From the NCBI GenBank assembly GCA_030430455.1, contig JAUIJB010000003.1:1-64000 (forward strand): DNA of 64,000 nucleotides, in the 5' to 3' direction. The notes beneath the pieces were generated by a model. That model was given only the letters and a program-made list of their open reading frames with translations, ran no database searches and had not been told where the DNA came from. The translations under genes were made by a program, and so were the position numbers. The DNA is from Verrucomicrobiia bacterium. GTDB lineage: Bacteria; Verrucomicrobiota; Verrucomicrobiia; Verrucomicrobiales; Akkermansiaceae. This document shows, piece after piece, positions 15,986-23,361 of the stretch. How positions within the stretch are numbered: the first letter of the stretch is position 1; every line of letters starts with the position of its first letter.

Positions 15986-17473
15986 TCAGTCGAGCAGCTT
16001 GACGAAGCGCGAGTAGGCCTCGTCCCACGGCGCCCGCTCCCCGGGCTCGAAGGTCTTGAGCGGCTCGGATTCGCGCAGCAGCGCGCGGCCCGCGGCGAGC
16101 GACTCGAGCCCGCCGCTGGCGATCATCTGCAGCAGCACGTTGCCGTAGGCGGTCGCCTCGTAGGGCCCGACCACCACCGGCACGCCGAGGCTGTCGGCGA
16201 TGGCCTGGTCGAGCGCCTCGTTCTGCCCGCCCCCGCCGATGACGTGGAGCAGGTCGAACTCCCGGTCGACCAGTCGCTGGAGGGTCTCGAAGACCCAGCG
16301 GTACTTCAGCGCGAGGCTGTCGGAGATGATCCTCAGCACCGTTCCCGGGTCCTGCGGCACCGGCTGCCCGCTGCGCCAGCAGAAGCCACGCACGAGTTCC
16401 GGCATGTCGCCGCGGCCGCCGAAGTCGGCGTGGTCGGGGTCGATGAAGGCGGTGAAGGGTTTCGCGGCGGCGGACATTTCCGCCATCTCGCCGAAGGAAT
16501 ACTCGTCGCCCTGCTCGGCCCAGATCCGCCGGCACTCCTGGATCAGGTAGAGCCCGTTGATGTTCTTGAGGAAGCGGATCGTGTCGAACACGCCGCCCTC
16601 GTTGGTGAAGTTCGCCGCGAGCACCTCGTCGTTGACGACCGGGTCCGCCAGTTCGGCGCCCAGCAGCGACCACGAGCCCGAGCTCAGGTAGGCGAAGCGC
16701 GTGCCCGGCTCGGCGGGGACGGCGGCGACCGCCGAGGCGGTGTCGTGGCTGCCCACCGCGATGACCTTGGTCGCCGGGTCGAGGCCGGTCTCCTCCGCCA
16801 CCGCGGGAAGCAGCGTGCCCAGCACCGTGCCGGGGTCGACCAGCGGCGGCGCGATCGACGGGTCGACCCCGATCGCCTCGAAAAGGGCGGGGTCCCAGTC
16901 GCCACGCGGACTCAACAGCTGGGTCGTGCTCGCGTTGGTCCGCTCGCACACCGCCTCGCCGCTGAGCAGGAGGTTGAGGTAGTCCGGCATCAGCAGGAAG
17001 CGCGACGCGCGGGCGAGCAGCTCCGGCCGGTCGCGCTGCTCGGCGTGAAGCTGGTAGAGGGTGTTGAGCGGCAGGAACTGGATGCCGGTGCGGCGGAAGA
17101 CCTCCTCCTTCGGCACCTTGGCGAAGACCTCCTCCATCGCGTTCCCGGTCCGCGGGTCGCGGTAGTGGGTCGCCGGGGCGAGGCGCTCGTGCCTGGCGTC
17201 GAGGAGCACGTAGTCGACCCCCCAGGTGTCGACGCCGATCGACCGGATCCGCTCGCTGCCGAACTGCCCGGCCGCCTGCTCAAGGCCGGCGCGGATCTCC
17301 TTCCACAGGTCGTCGAGCCCCCACTGCAGCCCGCCGTCGACCTCGATCGCGGGGTTCGGGAAACGGTTGACCACCTCGAGCCGGAGGCGACCGCCCTCGT
17401 TGATGCCGGCGATCACCCGGCCGCTGCCGGCGCCGAGGTCGACGGCGAGGTGGATGCTGGTGTCGGAATCCAT
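15986..17473 (-). CDS. rhaB: Rhamnulokinase
   Basis: About 495 residues, the usual RhaB length, FGGY kinase fold. It phosphorylates L-rhamnulose to rhamnulose-1-phosphate. The phosphate-1 motif is at the N-terminus (HLAVDLGAGSGRVIAG), GVDTWGVDYVLLD follows, and the C-terminal domain has the adenosine motif LLHVIGGGGQNEAL. GSHDTASAVAAVP and YLSSGSWSLLG are typical of rhamnulokinases. It follows mqo by 25 bp. ATG 17473 gives the family start; ATG 17491 adds six residues. No rhamnulose-1-phosphate aldolase is found in the window. Confidence 0.92.
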   Translation of the reverse strand: MDSDTSIHLAVDLGAGSGRVIAGINEGGRLRLEVVNRFPNPAIEVDGGLQWGLDDLWKEIRAGLEQAAGQFGSERIRSIGVDTWGVDYVLLDARHERLAPATHYRDPRTGNAMEEVFAKVPKEEVFRRTGIQFLPLNTLYQLHAEQRDRPELLARASRFLLMPDYLNLLLSGEAVCERTNASTTQLLSPRGDWDPALFEAIGVDPSIAPPLVDPGTVLGTLLPAVAEETGLDPATKVIAVGSHDTASAVAAVPAEPGTRFAYLSSGSWSLLGAELADPVVNDEVLAANFTNEGGVFDTIRFLKNINGLYLIQECRRIWAEQGDEYSFGEMAEMSAAAKPFTAFIDPDHADFGGRGDMPELVRGFCWRSGQPVPQDPGTVLRIISDSLALKYRWVFETLQRLVDREFDLLHVIGGGGQNEALDQAIADSLGVPVVVGPYEATAYGNVLLQMIASGGLESLAAGRALLRESEPLKTFEPGERAPWDEAYSRFVKLLD

Positions 17474-17498
17474 CGGTCGCGCTTGGAACATTCGGGGG

Positions 17499-18983
17499 TC
17501 AGACCAGCTGCAGGGCCGACTGGGCGGCGGTGTGCAACTCCTCGTAGCGCCCGCGGTTCTCCGCCGCCTTGAGGTCCTCGTCCCAGTTCGGGATCATCTC
17601 CTTCATCCGCGCCTGGCTCTCGGGCGACTCGAGCAAGCCGGGCAGGCAGCGCTGGATGCACTCGAGCATCACCTTGGTCGAGATCGAGGCGCCGGGCGAG
17701 GCGCCGAGCAGGGCCGAGATCGTGCGGTCGGCGCTGGTCAGCACCTCGGTGCCGTAGTGGACGATGCCGGGGGCCTCGCCGGGGACCTTCTTGATCGCCT
17801 GCACGCGGATGCCGGCATCGATCACCTTCCAGTCCTCCTCGCGCGCCGCGGGGTAGAAATTGTAGAGCTCCTTCATCCGCTTGTCCTTCGACTGCAGCCC
17901 CTGCTCGACGAGGTACTTGACCAGGTCGAGGTTGTGGATGCCGACCTGCATCAGCGAGGCGATGTTGTGGGGACGGATCGAGGTCGGCAGGTCGAGGTGG
18001 CTGCCGCCGACGTGGAGGAACTTGCCGGTCCAGGCCGCGTAGGGGCCGAAGAGGAGGTATTTCTTTCCGTCGATGATCCGGGTGTCGAGGTGCGGCACGG
18101 CCATGGTCGGCGCGGCGCCGAGGGCCTGGCCGTAGACCTTGGCGGTGTGCTTCTCGACCACCTCCGGGTTGTCGGTGATCATCCACTGGCCGCCGATCGG
18201 GAAGCCGCCGTAGCCCCTGGCCTCGGGGATGCCCGACTTCTGCAGCAGCGGCAGCGAGCCGCCGCCGGCGCCGATAAAGACGAAGCCGGCCTCGACGTCG
18301 CGGCGCTCGCCGCTCTGCTCGTCGCGCACGGTCACCCGCCAGCCCTTGCCGCTGCGGTTGAGGTCGACGACCCGGGTGCCGAAGTGCGTGGCGCAGTCCG
18401 GCTGGGCGTCGAGCCACTCGCAGTAGTTGCGCGAGATCTCGCCGAAGTTGACGTCGGTGCCGCCCATCATGCGGGTCGCCGCGACCGGCTGGTCCTCGTC
18501 GCGCCCCTCGACCAGCAGCGGCGCCCACGAGCGGATCGTGTCGCGGTCGGTGCTGTGCTCCATCGGCGCGAAGAAGTGGTGCGCCTTGAGCCCGTCGAAG
18601 CGCGCCTGCAGGTAGGGGATCTGCTCGCGGGTGTGGACCAGCGAGATGTGCGGGACGGGATTGATGTAGTCGCGGGTCGACTTGAGCAGGCCGTTGCGCG
18701 CGCCCCACGCCCAGAACTGCAGCGAGTACTCGAACTCCTCGAAGACCGAGATGGCCTTGGACACGTCGACCGTGCCGTCGGCCTCCATCTCGGGCGTGTA
18801 CGACAGCTCGCAGATCCCGGCGTGGCCGGTGCCCGCGTTGTTCCAGCCCTTGGAGGCCTCCTGGGCGGGTTCGTCGGCGACCTCGAAGAGCTGGATCTCG
18901 AGGTCGGGTTTCAGCGACTTGAGCATCGCCCCCAGCGTGGAGGACATGATGCCCGAGCCGATCAGGACAACGTCGGTTTTCAT
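17499..18983 (-). CDS. mqo: Malate:quinone oxidoreductase
   Basis: 494 residues, the family's normal length. An FAD-binding Rossmann start (DVVLIGSGIMSSTLGAML) is followed by NNAGTGHAGICELSYTP, a hallmark of Mqo, and by GAGGGSLPLLQKSGIPE and FGPYAAWTGKFL. It oxidises malate to oxaloacetate and passes electrons to quinone at the membrane. Its place between a permease and rhamnulokinase is unusual; it may support the flux of three-carbon products into the TCA cycle, or simply be co-regulated. ATG 18983 is chosen because the FAD motif begins at once. Confidence 0.93.
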   Translation of the reverse strand: MKTDVVLIGSGIMSSTLGAMLKSLKPDLEIQLFEVADEPAQEASKGWNNAGTGHAGICELSYTPEMEADGTVDVSKAISVFEEFEYSLQFWAWGARNGLLKSTRDYINPVPHISLVHTREQIPYLQARFDGLKAHHFFAPMEHSTDRDTIRSWAPLLVEGRDEDQPVAATRMMGGTDVNFGEISRNYCEWLDAQPDCATHFGTRVVDLNRSGKGWRVTVRDEQSGERRDVEAGFVFIGAGGGSLPLLQKSGIPEARGYGGFPIGGQWMITDNPEVVEKHTAKVYGQALGAAPTMAVPHLDTRIIDGKKYLLFGPYAAWTGKFLHVGGSHLDLPTSIRPHNIASLMQVGIHNLDLVKYLVEQGLQSKDKRMKELYNFYPAAREEDWKVIDAGIRVQAIKKVPGEAPGIVHYGTEVLTSADRTISALLGASPGASISTKVMLECIQRCLPGLLESPESQARMKEMIPNWDEDLKAAENRGRYEELHTAAQSALQLV

Positions 18984-19006
18984 GGTGAGGGATCGGGGCC
19001 GCCGGG

Positions 19007-19207
19007 TCATATCTCGACCTGGGAATCGGTCGGCTGGAGCTTCCGGGCGGAGAGCCAGGGAGTGCCGAACAGAAACCAGATCACCATACCGGCAAGCATC
19101 ACGAGCTTGTTGCGATCGACGTCGATGACGCCGGTGAAGACGAGGATGGGACCGAGGGCGGTGAGCAGGAGACCGACGAGGCCGCCAATTTTGAAGATGG
19201 CATTCAT
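19007..19207 (-). CDS. 66-residue two-helix membrane protein
   Basis: A tiny protein with two hydrophobic segments (GLVGLLLTALGPILVFTGVI and KLVMLAGMVIWFLFGTPWL) and a polar C-terminus. It starts only 3 bp after the NCS1 permease stop and ends 23 bp before mqo, so it belongs to the same transcript. The tight coupling suggests a partner of the permease, perhaps a stabilising small subunit, but no family function is known to me. Confidence 0.75.
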   Translation of the reverse strand: MNAIFKIGGLVGLLLTALGPILVFTGVIDVDRNKLVMLAGMVIWFLFGTPWLSARKLQPTDSQVEI

Positions 19208-19210
19208 GGG

Positions 19211-20635
19211 TCAGGCGTTCTTTTGGATGAGTTTGCTGAGGATGATGTAGAGCACGCCGCAGGCGATCCAGCAGGGGATCACGAGGTAGGCGGCGAAGAC
19301 GCTCTCGACCTCGGGCAGCTCCTGACCGGCGATCAACTCGTGGATCGGCTTGCGGAAGATGAGATAGAGGCCGACGAGCACCGGAAGCAGCCACGCAAGC
19401 AACACGGCGGGATTGAAGGCGGAGCGGGTCGAGTGGGCATACTCGTCGCGCAGGCCGAGCTTCTTCATCAGCCAGAAGTCGACGAAGATCACCGCGCCCA
19501 TCGGGCCGAGCACCGTTCCGTAGGTCCCGACGAAACCGAGCAGCTTGCCGGAGAGCGTCGGGAAGGCTCCTGCAATGGTCGCGATGATCCCGGCGACGAG
19601 GGTCATCGCGACCCGCTTGGACCCCGGGAACATGCCCTGGAAGGCGAGCCCGGCGCGGTAGATCGTCGGGTTGGCGGTGGTCCAGCCGGCGATGATCACG
19701 CAGACGATGCCGGTCCAGCCGATCGAGCGCCAGGCGAGCATGCCGGGATTGGCGGAGGTGTCCTGGTGGAGCTTGATCTGGGCGGCCAGCAGCAGCGCGG
19801 CGCAGATCCAGGCGACGTAATGACCGAGGAACATTCCGATCGCCGGCGCCCAGCCCGAGGACTTGTCGCGGGCGAAGCGGAAGATCGACAGGTCGGCCAT
19901 GCCGAAGTGCATCGCGCCGTTGCAGAGCCAGCCGAAGATCACGATCTTCCAGAAGCCGAAGTCATCGGCGCCGTCCTTCTCCTGCACGAACTTCACGGCA
20001 TCGTCCCAGGTAAAGGGCGTGCCGGCGCCCATCTGGGCGTAGGAAACGAGGCCGCAGGCGCAGAACACGATGATCATCCACGGCGCGGCGATGTTCGCAA
20101 CACGGGCGACCATTTCATAACCACGGCAGGCGATCGCGGCGATGACGGCGCCGACGGCCAGCACGATCGCGGTGAAGGCCGGCGAGCTGAGTTCATACCA
20201 GTTTTCCGGCACCTCGAAAGTCACGTCGAAGGGAACGCCGACGGCCGAGGCCGAGACGGTGACCATCGCGCCGGCGAGGAAGCAGAACAGCAGGCCGTTG
20301 ACGAAGTTGTAGAGCTTGACCGCGCCGCCGCCGGCGATGCGCTCGAGCTGGTAGTAGAGCGTGTAGCGCTTGCTCATCGCGATCGGCGTCACGAGGAAGC
20401 GCCAGGAGAGGGTCGCGAGGATGTTGCCGAGCAGCAGGCCGAGGATCAGGTCCTGGATGCTCGCGCCGGCCGCGAGGAACAGCGGGCCGATCATGAACTC
20501 GGTGCCCGCGGTGTGCTCGCCGGCATACATGCCCCAGAATTTTCCGGGACCCTTCAGGGCGGAGGCGGGCACGGGCTGGCGCTCGAACTCGTCTCCGGCT
20601 TGGGCGACCTGCTCGGCCGGGTTGTCGTTGCTCAT
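19211..20635 (-). CDS. NCS1-type (purine-cytosine permease-like) transporter
   Basis: 474 residues and about 12 hydrophobic segments. The family pattern is visible in FWGMYAGEHTAGTEFMIGPL, then SKRYTLYYQLERI, and FWKIVIFGWLCNGAMHFGMADLSIFRFARD. NCS1 proteins are known for nucleobases, allantoin, hydantoins and thiamine. Here the gene lies directly between rhamnose isomerase and the mqo-rhaB genes, and no other rhamnose permease is in the operon, so a sugar or related cargo is an inference worth testing. Starts 69 bp after rhaI. Confidence 0.8.
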   Translation of the reverse strand: MSNDNPAEQVAQAGDEFERQPVPASALKGPGKFWGMYAGEHTAGTEFMIGPLFLAAGASIQDLILGLLLGNILATLSWRFLVTPIAMSKRYTLYYQLERIAGGGAVKLYNFVNGLLFCFLAGAMVTVSASAVGVPFDVTFEVPENWYELSSPAFTAIVLAVGAVIAAIACRGYEMVARVANIAAPWMIIVFCACGLVSYAQMGAGTPFTWDDAVKFVQEKDGADDFGFWKIVIFGWLCNGAMHFGMADLSIFRFARDKSSGWAPAIGMFLGHYVAWICAALLLAAQIKLHQDTSANPGMLAWRSIGWTGIVCVIIAGWTTANPTIYRAGLAFQGMFPGSKRVAMTLVAGIIATIAGAFPTLSGKLLGFVGTYGTVLGPMGAVIFVDFWLMKKLGLRDEYAHSTRSAFNPAVLLAWLLPVLVGLYLIFRKPIHELIAGQELPEVESVFAAYLVIPCWIACGVLYIILSKLIQKNA

Positions 20636-20704
20636 GGCTTGGGCTTATGGATGTCGCCAGTGGATGCGGCGCGGATGGATTGGGTGGGTTGGGTCGGATC
20701 TGGC

Positions 20705-21904
20705 TCATGCGTAGCTGGCGGCCCCGTCGAGGCCCAGCTCCTTGCGGCGCTTGGCGCGGTCGGCGGCGGCGGCGGCGGCGTAGCCCGACTCGCGGTGGGC
20801 GGCCAGCGGGTCGGCGGCGAGCCCCTTCGACTCGCGCCACTCGCCGATCGCGGCGCGGACGTCGGCCTGGAAGGCCTCCTGCAGCAGCGCCTCGGCGTCA
20901 ACGATCTCGCCGGCCTCGCGGTGCCTGGCGAGCCGGTCGAAGTCGACCAGCGAGGCCTTGGCCCACAGCTCCTGCGCGCGGGTGACCGTCTGGATCATCG
21001 CCTCGACCTTCGGCTTCAGGTTGTGCGACTGGTCGACCATGTACTCGATCGCCGGGTAGTCGCCGCCCTTGTCGTGGGCGTAGCTGTGGATCTCGAAGAA
21101 GATCCGGAAGATCTGGTAGGGGTCGATCGAGGCCAGCGTCAGGTCGTCGTCGGCGTAGCGCCGGTCGTTGAGGTGGAAGCCACCGAGCATCTCCTCGTCG
21201 AGCAGGTAGGCGACGATCTGCTCGATGTTCTGGCCCTGGTAGTGGTGGCCGGTGTCGACCAACACCTTGGCCTGCGGGCCCATCTTCTTCGAGTGGACGT
21301 ACGACATGCCCCAGTCGGCGAGGTCGGTGTGGTAAAAGGCCGGCTCGAAGGGCTTGTACTCGACCAGGAAAACCTGCTCGGCGGAGAGCTTGTTGTGGAA
21401 CTCACGCAGGCAGCCCTCGAGGCGCTGCTTGCGGGCGCGGATGGAGTCCTGGCCCGGGTAGTTGGTGCCGTCGGCCAGCCACAGGGTGACCACCCGGCTG
21501 GCGACCTGTTGGCCGAGCACGATCGACTCCTCGACATGCTTGCGCGCCGCCGCCCGCACTTCGGCATCCGGGTGGCACAGGCTGCCGAGCTTGTATTCCT
21601 GGTCCTGGAACAGGTTCGGGTTGATCGACCCGATGCGCACCCCCTTGGCCGCCGCCTTTGCCGCGACCTCCTTGGGGTCCTCGTCCGGCTTGAAGTCCCA
21701 CAACACGTGAACCGCCACCTGCGGGCAGCAGCCGGTCAGTTGGTTGACGTGGCCGGCGTCGGCCAGCTTGTCGTCGAGGTCGATCGCCGCGCCGTCCTGG
21801 AGGAACTTGCCGAAGCGGGTCCCCGTGTCGGCGAAACCCCAAGAGGGAAGCTCGATTTCAAATCGGTCCAGGGCCCGGTGGATGCGCTCGGTGGCAGTGC
21901 TCAT
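20705..21904 (-). CDS. rhaI: L-rhamnose isomerase (RhaI-type sugar isomerase)
   Basis: 399 residues, TIM-barrel sugar isomerase of the RhaI kind. It converts L-rhamnose to L-rhamnulose, the substrate of RhaB encoded in the same operon. Metal- and substrate-site stretches include VFLVEYKPFEPAFYHTDLADWG (metal Glu and His), KVLVDTGHHYQGQNIEQIV and GGFHLNDRRYADDDLT with the Asp-rich site. ATG 21904 is followed by the family start (TERIHRALDRFEIELPSWGF). It is the first gene of the ten-gene minus-strand run and diverges from a LacI-family regulator across a palindrome. Confidence 0.92.
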   Translation of the reverse strand: MSTATERIHRALDRFEIELPSWGFADTGTRFGKFLQDGAAIDLDDKLADAGHVNQLTGCCPQVAVHVLWDFKPDEDPKEVAAKAAAKGVRIGSINPNLFQDQEYKLGSLCHPDAEVRAAARKHVEESIVLGQQVASRVVTLWLADGTNYPGQDSIRARKQRLEGCLREFHNKLSAEQVFLVEYKPFEPAFYHTDLADWGMSYVHSKKMGPQAKVLVDTGHHYQGQNIEQIVAYLLDEEMLGGFHLNDRRYADDDLTLASIDPYQIFRIFFEIHSYAHDKGGDYPAIEYMVDQSHNLKPKVEAMIQTVTRAQELWAKASLVDFDRLARHREAGEIVDAEALLQEAFQADVRAAIGEWRESKGLAADPLAAHRESGYAAAAAADRAKRRKELGLDGAASYA

Positions 21905-22002
21905 GAAACTTGGGTTTGGTGGGTTTGAAGGATTCGGAAGGGATCGCCCGACGCCGCCGGAAAGCCGGTAGTCGCTCGAGCTAAAGTTGAGATGCAAAAA
22001 AA

Positions 22003-22016
22003 TGACATCGGTGTCA
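22003..22016. promoter_or_regulatory. Candidate LacI-family operator between rhaI and the regulator
   Basis: TGACATCGGTGTCA has 6 of 7 symmetric pairs and a central CG, as in operators of LacI-family proteins; flanking A/T runs extend the symmetry (AAAA left, TTTT right, offset by one base). It lies 99 bp before the rhaI start and 97 bp before the regulator start, so one regulator could act on both. I found no second exact copy near the other promoters in the window. Confidence 0.6.
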
Positions 22017-22112
22017 ATTTTGATTGAAACAGAGTGAGACAGCGGCAGTTTGCTGTTTGAATTTCCGCTTTGGAGCGAGCCCGGACTGCTGCCGTGGCGT
22101 CCCTGGAAAACC

Positions 22113-23117
22113 ATGGCCACCATTTATGAGATCGCTGAGAAAGCGGGAGTGTCGCCGAAGACGGCGGCGCGGATCCTGGCGGGTGAGTCGAAGCGCTCGA
22201 AGCACCATGAGCGGGTGCTCGAGTGGGCCCGCAAGCTTGGCTACGTGCGCAACGTCAGCGCGGCGAACCTGCGTTCGAAGCGAACCCACCTGATCGGCCT
22301 GCTGGTCCCCTTCGTCGACAACCCCTACTACACCCAGATCATCCAGGCCTTCCACGACACCCTGGGTGACCGCGGTTTCCGGGTCCTGCTGGCCTGTTCC
22401 TTCGGCCAGTCCGAGGAGATCCTCTCGGCCCTCGACCTGTTCCGCAGCTACGGGGTCGACGGCATCCTGATCAATGGCAGCGAGGGCGAGTTCCCGAAGC
22501 TTGCCAGCGAGCGGCTCGACCAGTTCCGCGAGGAGAAGCGCGCGGTCATCCTGCTGGGCCGCAACACCGAGGATCACGGGCTCGACCAGGCCGACGTGGC
22601 AAATGCCGAGGGCATCGCGAGCATGGTCGATCACCTGGTCGGGCGCGGCCATGAACGGCTTGGCTTCATCGGCGGGCGGCCGACCAACGGGGCCTTCCAG
22701 GCCCGCCACGAGGGCTTCCTCCGCGGACTCGGGCAGCACGGGCTCGAGCGGCGGGAAGAGTGGTCCAGCTGGGGGTCGGCGACGCCGGAGGATGCCGGCC
22801 GCCGGGCGCTGGAGATGCTCGCCGCCGAGCCGCGCCCGAGCGCCTTGGTCTGCGGCAACGACCTGATGGCCCTCGGGGTCCTCAAGGCCTGCCGCGAGGC
22901 CGGCATGGAGGTGCCGGGCGAGGTCGCGGTGACGGGATTCGACGACATCGAGGCGGCCTGCCTGATGGTCCCCGGCCTCACGACCTTGCGCCAGCCTTTC
23001 AACCGCCTGTCGCGGGAGTGCGCGGCCCTGCTCGAGCGACGCATCCGCGAGACCTCGCCGGAGCCGCCGACCCGCCTGGTGTTCGACACCGAACTGGTGG
23101 TCCGCGGCTCGAGCTGA
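22113..23117 (+). CDS. LacI-family transcriptional regulator
   Basis: 334 residues. The HTH (IYEIAEKAGVSPKTAARILAG) opens the protein, followed by hinge region NVSAANLRSKRTHLIGLLVP and a periplasmic-binding-like ligand domain with VDGILING, GFIGGRPTNGAFQAR and ALVCGNDLMALGVLKA. It lies divergent from rhaI, so the likely inducer is rhamnose, rhamnulose or a related product. It may act as a repressor at the palindrome 22003-22016. ATG 22113 places the HTH at the first residues; an upstream frame start is unneeded. A GCGCT-CGCA-AGCGC hairpin follows the stop at 23118. Confidence 0.9.
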   Translation: MATIYEIAEKAGVSPKTAARILAGESKRSKHHERVLEWARKLGYVRNVSAANLRSKRTHLIGLLVPFVDNPYYTQIIQAFHDTLGDRGFRVLLACSFGQSEEILSALDLFRSYGVDGILINGSEGEFPKLASERLDQFREEKRAVILLGRNTEDHGLDQADVANAEGIASMVDHLVGRGHERLGFIGGRPTNGAFQARHEGFLRGLGQHGLERREEWSSWGSATPEDAGRRALEMLAAEPRPSALVCGNDLMALGVLKACREAGMEVPGEVAVTGFDDIEAACLMVPGLTTLRQPFNRLSRECAALLERRIRETSPEPPTRLVFDTELVVRGSS

Positions 23118-23361
23118 GCGCTCGCAAGCGCCGCCCGGGGCACGGATGCCTACTTGGGGAGTCGCCGCGGGGAAGCGCTGCAAGATGAGCCAACAAGCGC
23201 CGTAGGCAACCGGGGCGGGTGCCGCACGGGTTGGCTTCCAGCCCCGCGAGTCCCTCCGGTATCCATGCCGCACCGATCCGTCCGACGACATCCCACCCGA
23301 AGGGTGCTAGCCTGCCGAACCGGGCCGACCTGCTGACGCCGGCTCCCTGCCTCCGACCACC

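Noticed and set aside
17499-19394. Extended N-terminus of Mqo
   Set aside because: The FAD motif begins directly after ATG 18983 and the extension overlaps the small membrane protein and the permease gene in other frames.
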